64,000 nucleotides of DNA from contig JALBYC010000003.1 in NCBI GenBank assembly GCA_023212645.1, positions 124,001-188,000 on the forward strand. Direction: 5' to 3'. Under the pieces are notes generated by a model. That model was not told the origin of the DNA and did not search any database. It saw only the letters and a program-made list of their open reading frames with translations. The position numbers and the translations under genes are program-made. Within the stretch, counting starts at the first letter, position 1, and the number at the start of each line of letters is the position of its first letter. Shown one piece after another: positions 58,725-64,000 of this stretch. This stretch comes from Farysia itapuensis (lineage: Eukaryota; Basidiomycota; Ustilaginomycetes; Ustilaginales; Ustilaginaceae).

Positions 58725-59541
58725 CTTCGTTCAGTACGCTCGGATGTCACCGAGACTGGAAAAGAAGAGAGCAAAGACAGAGATGGCAGGAGAAGACGGT
58801 TGGAAAGGAACAGGACAACCGGAGAGCAGACGGTACAATTGCGAAGTCCCACTTTTAAGCGATACATATGTCGCAGCCCGGCAAATTTCGATTGAACTCC
58901 AGGTGCAGTCAGCTGGTCATGCCTCGCTTGTGCTCTTCCCCCACCCCTGCACGCATACAATCCCTCCTTCATTCCTTCACTAAGCTTTTTGCACCCCACA
59001 TTGTGCAAATGAACGGGAGCTTAAGCTGAACCGCGGAATCTCATGAATGGATGACGTTGCGTTGTGTGGACGCCATAATGCTGAGCATTTTGGCGCGTTT
59101 CTCCATGCAGCGACGGAATCGGAAAAGCAGGGCCGAGATGGAAAGGCGGTACAGGTACGACCGGCTAATCTATCCTGCACCTCTGCATTGTTGCAGCCGT
59201 GTGTCCTGGCCGGTGCGTGCTGATTGAACCTTGGCATACAGATTCGCGCGCCGCTTTGCACCTCGCTAAAATGACGTATTTCGGCGAGAAACTGTCCGAC
59301 GTCGACTTAACAATCATAAGCTGCAAGCCTTAAGCCTTTAAGCGCTTTAAGCCTCAAGCAATTAAAAGCCGGTAAGCCTGCAAGCCTTCAACGTCGTACG
59401 TCGGAAGTCGGAAACCATATCCGCGTCTGGTACGATTCATCGAGTTCAAGACTTCATCGCGGTTCTGGAAGAGATACGCCAAGCTGAATTGGCATGCAAT
59501 TAACAAATTGACGCAGCGCAAAGAAGGGCAGCGAGATAGTC
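58725..59541. promoter_or_regulatory. Divergent promoter region of aquaglyceroporin and SNARE genes
   Basis: About 815 bases with no supported gene; open frames here mostly overlap each other and lack signals. Contains the AAGCCT repeat at 59317-59389. Confidence 0.4.
59317..59389. repeat. AAGCCTT/AAGCGCTTT degenerate tandem repeat in promoter
   Basis: Seven or more imperfect copies of an aagcct(tt) unit, ending about 150 bases before the SNARE ATG. Confidence 0.75.
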
Positions 59542-60022
59542 ATGGCAAGCTCGGCTCCACTCGACCCCACCAAGAACCCATTTGCAGATGACGACACTGA
59601 AGAAGCACCCACCATCTCAAATACCCAGGGCCAAGGCCAACACAACTCTACTGGTGCTGAGCTGACAGGTCTTGAGCAAGAGCAATGGCAAGCACAAGAT
59701 GGACACCTTGACCTTCTCTCGGCCTCGCTCAATCGTCAGCACGAGATGAGCCTGCAAATGAACGAGGAGCTGGACTTGCACAGCGAGTTGTTGCAAGAAT
59801 TTGACGGTGACGTCGATACCACTGGTCTCCATGTCGGTCGAGCATCAGGCCAGCTGGACAAACTGCGACGCAGCGTCAAGGATCATGGTAGGTGCCACGC
59901 ACGAGAGCAGACGAGCTAAGTGCAGTTGCTCACGTCTCTTGAATTGCGCCGTCACAGGTTCCATGTGGGCGATAGCTGGTCTGATCGTCTTTCTCATCTT
60001 TCTCATTGCAATGTTCAAGTAG
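59542..60022 (+). CDS. Qc/Bet1-type SNARE with C-terminal anchor (two exons)
   Basis: Spliced as join(59542..59887,59958..60022), 136 residues. The 70-base intron (GTAGGT donor, GTCACAG acceptor) brings in a 16-residue hydrophobic anchor (119-134) and a two-residue tail; without splicing the protein stops without an anchor. Residues about 50-115 form the SNARE heptads, including LDLLSASLNRQHEMS and FDGDVDTT. The spacing fits Bet1/syntaxin-8-type Qc-SNAREs that act in ER-Golgi or endosomal fusion. At the position of the ionic zero layer, where Gln is usual (ELDEQ in syntaxin 8, RFQ in Bet1), this protein has His80 in ELDLHSELL. Subfamily assignment is uncertain. Confidence 0.82.
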
Positions 60023-60499
60023 TCACGACCGGCACGTGTCTGTGCGAAACGCCTTTCTGTAAGATAGCACATCGAACGATTACGGCCTGGGAATTTAGCA
60101 AGAACGGCCAGGGTCCGTTGTCGGAGTTCCCTGGTAAATAACAGTCAGACGTTAATCAGCTACCCAGAAGCTTCTGAGACCAACATGAGACAGCACTGTT
60201 ACACAATGTGCCAAGAGCAGCCGTGCTCCAGACAAACTGGTCCATGGATGAGAAAACGGCTTTCCGAAGTCCTCGGCTTGTCCGTTTGGCATGCTGGTTG
60301 CAAAGATGCTGGGGCACCGACAAATAGCGCTTTGCCGGGGATTCTGCGCGTGCCTAAGCGAGAGCTCGTATGACATATTTCTCTCGCCAAGACGCGTTCC
60401 CCGGCCGATGGCCTCCAACACCGCCATGCACGCTCTCAGGCCATATAACTGCGTATCGTGATTGTCTTTTGCCCGCGACATATTCCTATATTCCCTGTC
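60023..60499. other. Intergenic region
   Basis: 477 bases. A CCATATAAC TATA-like element at about 60441-60448 precedes the next gene by about 55 bases. Nothing else recognised. Confidence 0.3.
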
Positions 60500-61615
60500 A
60501 TGGCATTGTTGCGTCCGACACATACCCTATCCACGATGCAGTTCGACAAAAATACATGGCTGGGTACTCCACCGCGTCGGGAACCGACGTCATCGCTACG
60601 ATCCCCACAGAGCAAGATGATCAGGCGCAAACCGCCGCCTCCAATCACACCTGAGTTGCTGCTGGAGTTGTCGAGCTCGACTTCCTGTACTGAGCAACTC
60701 GGACCTGTATCATCCTCGAAATTCGAAGCTCCAGTCGTAGTAATACCCGCATCGAGCCAACATCATACGAGGAGACCCTCGGTGGCGTCCGAGTCCGACG
60801 CACTAACAGGTGCCTCTACCCTGTCCCGCAAGACCAGTATAACAGGACACCTCAAGAATGCCTTGCGAAGGCGATCAAGTTCTGCCAGGGAGCCACTGGC
60901 AGCAAAAGCTCTGAATATATCAACACCTACCGACTTCAAGCATGTCAGCGGCATACCTCACGAACTTTCACCTCGACCAAGGTCTACCACCTCTTCGATT
61001 CGTTCTTCCGTTGTCTCGACAGATAGCGCAGACCTCGTCTTTCACTTGTCGCCGCTACCAGAGAATTTCTCGCTGTCGAGTGCAGAACATGAGGAGCAGC
61101 AACACACCCTTAAGCCATGCCGATCTATCCGACGCCCAATGAAGACTGCTCTGTCGCTTCCAAGCTCGGCTGCATTGGGTCAGGTTTCTTCTCTGTCTCT
61201 GCAAGACAAGCGCAAAGCAATGTATGCCACCTTGCCTGTCGACTTTAACCTCCTTTCGTCTGCTGTTTCACCAATGCATGCAGCGCACAGCACATCTGAA
61301 AGTTCTCCTAGCAAGACCCAAGATTACCATGCTCGTATGCACAAGCATTTTCATGCTCGCTCCTCTAGCATTGCTAGCTCGAGTGAGCATTCGCCGGAGC
61401 TGAGCCGCAGCCCAAGCTTGACCGCCTCGTCTCTTGATAGCGATTCAGATTGCAGCTCCCAGAACGTTCCTGACCTGGCCGACCTTTCTGATCGCTCGCG
61501 ACCGCTGTGTGCTAACGTCAAGCGCGAAACAAACAGCGCACATCCATCTTGGAAACTCACTGCTGCTCGGAGCTCAGCTTCTGCCTCTCGTGTTGCACCT
61601 GGGAACTTCTTTTGA
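60500..61615 (+). CDS. Ser-rich, mostly disordered protein with a CRIB-like motif
   Basis: 371 residues. Composition is Ser/Thr/Arg-rich throughout with many SP/TP and RRxS sites, typical of a disordered, phosphorylated protein. At residues 140-148 ISTPTDFKH matches the first half of the CRIB consensus (I-S-x-P-x-x-F-x-H) that binds GTP-loaded Cdc42/Rac; the second His of the consensus is replaced, so binding is uncertain. A basic patch HLKNALRRRSSS precedes it, as the basic region does in Gic and PAK proteins. A small polarity effector is a reasonable but unproven guess. Start: ATG 60500 is the first after the TATA element; ATG 60536 is possible. Confidence 0.65.
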   Translation: MALLRPTHTLSTMQFDKNTWLGTPPRREPTSSLRSPQSKMIRRKPPPPITPELLLELSSSTSCTEQLGPVSSSKFEAPVVVIPASSQHHTRRPSVASESDALTGASTLSRKTSITGHLKNALRRRSSSAREPLAAKALNISTPTDFKHVSGIPHELSPRPRSTTSSIRSSVVSTDSADLVFHLSPLPENFSLSSAEHEEQQHTLKPCRSIRRPMKTALSLPSSAALGQVSSLSLQDKRKAMYATLPVDFNLLSSAVSPMHAAHSTSESSPSKTQDYHARMHKHFHARSSSIASSSEHSPELSRSPSLTASSLDSDSDCSSQNVPDLADLSDRSRPLCANVKRETNSAHPSWKLTAARSSASASRVAPGNFF

Positions 61616-61743
61616 GTCTACTTTATCCCTTTAATCTGTATAATAATTGCTGTACGTACGAAGGATTTGACTAGTGTGCGTCGCCCAAAGAGGATTCCCA
61701 AAGTCCGAGTATTTCGAACGGCGATCTCTCTGAGCAATAGTCG

Positions 61744-63267
61744 CTACACTCGAGTAAAAGTATCATTGGATCTCGTGGTTATGTCCAAGGAGAGATGGGT
61801 CAACAAGGGCGATGCTCTCTTCGTGTCCTGGGTGCTCTCTGTTTCGTCAACCTGCCATTTCGCATCAGTAGACGCCAGCTTTGCGTCACTGCGACTGTTG
61901 CAAGACGATTGCAGTAAAGAGGATCTTGCAGAAAGTCGCGGCCAGTATCGTTGCATTTCCGCAATCTTCTGGTCTTCTGAAGTGTCCTCGCGTATGTGTG
62001 GGCTGGGGAAGCCTGGCGTTCGAGGAGAAAACTGCCCATGGAAATCCGTGTGGGTACCGACAGTAACCAAGACACCGTTATGCGTCTTCGTGCCCCCTTT
62101 ATGCGAACTTCCGTGGCATTCAGCGCTATTTCTTGCAACCCAAGAGACTCTTGAAAAGCTACGAGGCGGGTACATCCTGTTGGGCCGGATGGTCGGATCG
62201 GGGCTTACCAAGCCATTTCTCGACTGAACAGCGCAGAACGCACCGGCCGTGATAGAGCCTTCTTTTTTGGCTTGCTTCATCTCGCCAGGTGGATCGGTCA
62301 CGGTGTCGTCGCCGGAGATGTTCTGAAGCGCATAAGCATTCTCTTTCCCCGCTGAGTCGTCGCGAGTCTTGATGATCGTAGCTTGTACCGACATATCGCG
62401 GAAAGCCGCAGCTGCTGCGAGCGGAGGTACTGAGAACACTAAAGCAGAGCCAATGACTTGATAGGTAACCTGATTAGCGCCGTAGTATATTGACACGAAC
62501 GTGATTTCGGTAAAGGTCTGCACCACATAGAAGTGAAAGCCTTGCCGGACCAAGAAACTGGCGAAGCTGGTGCTTGCAATGCTGGAGTAAATCTGCTTCG
62601 TACTCTTAGTCCAAAGTGAGCGAAGCCCTCCATCGATCAACCGATGAAGAGTCAGAATGAGCAATGCCAGATCGAGGCACATGGTCACTGTCTTGAAGAT
62701 GATATTTGCTGCCAACGTTCTCGGACGATCACGGTGAGGATCGTAAGCGCAGAACCTGGTTTCTGGAATTCGATAGCCTTCACCGTAGAATGGTATGCAG
62801 AATGCTGTTGAGATCACGAGTAGGCAGTAGGCTATGGAAAGAGGGATCGCCACGTTTGATTTCCACGAATATAGCGCCATTGTCCGTTGTACGAAGATGA
62901 GGGCAACTGAATCGATCAAGACCATTCCCAGCGCATTGAAGGCTCTAGGTACCGCCTTACAGTCTGGAAGAGGAGAGATTAGCAAAACTATCACCAGCAA
63001 AAGACATGCTGGCGACAACAAGCGACAAAACAAGTAAGCTGAGCGAGACAGGAGCTTCGTCGGCTGTGACCATCCGGGTTTTCTGATCAACGCAAGATCG
63101 AAGCCAATGTGATGGATCGTCTCGATCAAGACTGCACCTAGACATGTGCAGAAGACGATGAGAAGAACAATGAATGACTTCGCGGTTTCGATAGGCAAAG
63201 CATCGAAGATTATTTGTGGTCCCTGTCCTTGCGGATGAAGATACTCGAGCTTACTCAAAGCAGCCAT
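61744..63267 (-). CDS. Seven-helix membrane protein of unknown function
   Basis: 507 residues. Seven hydrophobic segments can be counted in the first 310 residues (about 29-52, 80-102, 110-130, 140-162, 190-210, 235-260, 270-295), followed by a 200-residue polar, Ser/Thr-rich C-tail with basic clusters. The N-terminus is short and outside by the positive-inside rule, giving a GPCR-like topology. It does not show the Ste3 pheromone-receptor pattern, nor opsin's retinal Lys motif. It resembles the lineage-specific seven-helix proteins that basidiomycetes carry in numbers. A TATATA element lies about 115 bases upstream on this strand. Role unknown. Confidence 0.72.
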   Translation of the reverse strand: MAALSKLEYLHPQGQGPQIIFDALPIETAKSFIVLLIVFCTCLGAVLIETIHHIGFDLALIRKPGWSQPTKLLSRSAYLFCRLLSPACLLLVIVLLISPLPDCKAVPRAFNALGMVLIDSVALIFVQRTMALYSWKSNVAIPLSIAYCLLVISTAFCIPFYGEGYRIPETRFCAYDPHRDRPRTLAANIIFKTVTMCLDLALLILTLHRLIDGGLRSLWTKSTKQIYSSIASTSFASFLVRQGFHFYVVQTFTEITFVSIYYGANQVTYQVIGSALVFSVPPLAAAAAFRDMSVQATIIKTRDDSAGKENAYALQNISGDDTVTDPPGEMKQAKKEGSITAGAFCAVQSRNGLVSPDPTIRPNRMYPPRSFSRVSWVARNSAECHGSSHKGGTKTHNGVLVTVGTHTDFHGQFSPRTPGFPSPHIREDTSEDQKIAEMQRYWPRLSARSSLLQSSCNSRSDAKLASTDAKWQVDETESTQDTKRASPLLTHLSLDITTRSNDTFTRV

Positions 63268-64000
63268 TTCCAGAAATGGCGCCGACAGGCAAGAAGAGAT
63301 TGCTCTCCGCCTCTACTAAGTAGATTTGAGCCTCAAAGATGGTGAGCGTGCTGCCGCTGGAGCGATACACTGAACTTCACATATATAGCTGGGGGAGCGG
63401 CTTGGACCCCTAGACGGAAATGGTACTGGCGTAGAGCCGCTGTACGTGCAGAAAGCACATAGCGCGTCTTCTATGCGCGTCTAAGCGCACCGAGTATGCA
63501 TTCACACGCTTTTCAGAGCCGACACTGGTCTTGTTGCGCAGTCACACCTCCGGACTAGGCTGCAAAGCAAGAGATTTGGCAAGATCCTAATTCTGCTAAA
63601 ACGGAGCTTTGACCCTGTGTGCAAAAGCTGCGCGGTAGGTGATTGCCATCGTAGCGCGTCGATGTTTTGATTCTCGACACGGGCCGATCCTGGGCCAGGG
63701 GCTCGTGCCGCAGATTGACCAATGTCGTCGTGCATGTACGCCTCTTGATCGTCGCAGGCTATGCAAAGCATCTCTCGAAACAGGAGGACTTGCATTCGTG
63801 TCTCTTACACTACCAAAGCAAAGTGCGCATCACGGTAGTGCGCTTCCGTTTACGAGATCGGGACCCAATATCAACGCGTTGAAAGCTATCGATCAACGCG
63901 TGGCGTACGCATTGGCCGCTTGACTCTTATGAAGCAGGACGGAGGTGCGTCAAACGTTGCATCCCCCAGGGCGTCAGCCGGCGTACATAGCAGACAGTCA
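63268..64000. other. Window end, no gene recognised
   Basis: About 730 bases. Holds the presumed promoter of the seven-helix protein (TATATAT near 63380). Remaining short open frames on both strands overlap and show no family features. Confidence 0.35.

Noticed and set aside
61667..62227. 186-codon plus-strand frame over the 3' part of the seven-helix gene
   Set aside because: Antisense to a better-supported frame with clear membrane segments.
61744..63267. Seven-helix protein as a Ste3-type pheromone receptor or opsin
   Set aside because: No Ste3 signature residues and no retinal-binding Lys in helix 7; no pheromone precursor gene with a CaaX end was seen nearby.

Overview
The window is nuclear DNA from a basidiomycete fungus, most likely a smut-type lineage (Ustilaginomycotina). 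The signs are: gene density of about one gene per 1.7-2 kb; most genes intronless even when very long (the 1,655-codon REV3 homologue has no visible intron); the few introns 60-70 bases long with GTAAGT-like donors and CTNA branch points (one is about 217 bases); no Shine-Dalgarno or operon organisation; and typical fungal families (Fungal_trans_2 factor, UVDE, ERG2, DASH-free small coiled-coil proteins, GPI-anchored cysteine-rich proteins, CUE/ERAD factor). The lineage is an inference from architecture, not from a search.

Layout. 1-4000: 3' part of a Zn-cluster-type transcription factor, then a short-chain dehydrogenase and a DsbA/FrnE-like oxidoreductase. 4001-5713: gene-poor. 5714-8542: a WS/DGAT-type acyltransferase followed, in the same frame after a single TGA, by a serine-rich tail ending in a membrane segment. 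8908-14056: secreted or cell-surface proteins around a zinc alcohol dehydrogenase. 14658-25088: small coiled-coil protein, cytochrome c peroxidase, PXA-domain protein, UV-damage endonuclease, mitochondrial RCC1-repeat protein, GNAT acetyltransferase. 26318-31161: secreted GH32 invertase and cytosolic GH31 glycosidase in tandem. 31232-44089: membrane dipeptidase, putative peroxisomal alpha/beta hydrolase, Cue1-like protein, metallo-beta-lactamase-fold protein, mitoribosomal mL54, epoxide hydrolase, acid sphingomyelinase-like protein, rhodanese/Acr2-like protein, mitochondrial enoyl-CoA hydratase. 44941-63267: acyl-CoA ligase, ERG2, coiled-coil protein, PMS1, REV3, aquaglyceroporin, Qc-SNARE, a CRIB-like protein and a seven-helix membrane protein.

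Common threads. Several genes concern lipid and fatty-acid handling (acyltransferase, acyl-CoA ligase, ERG2, enoyl-CoA hydratase, sphingomyelinase, putative peroxisomal hydrolase) and genome protection (UVDE, PMS1, REV3), but I see no compact biosynthetic cluster. The points most worth following are: the shared 262-base PMS1/REV3 promoter carrying an MCB and a palindromic E2F/SCB-like box; the in-frame extension behind the acyltransferase stop; a 3' intron that decides whether a hydrolase ends in a PTS1-like tripeptide; a SNARE whose predicted zero-layer residue is histidine; and a recurring class of short degenerate tandem repeats placed in promoters. No tRNA, rRNA, CRISPR array or transposon was recognised.
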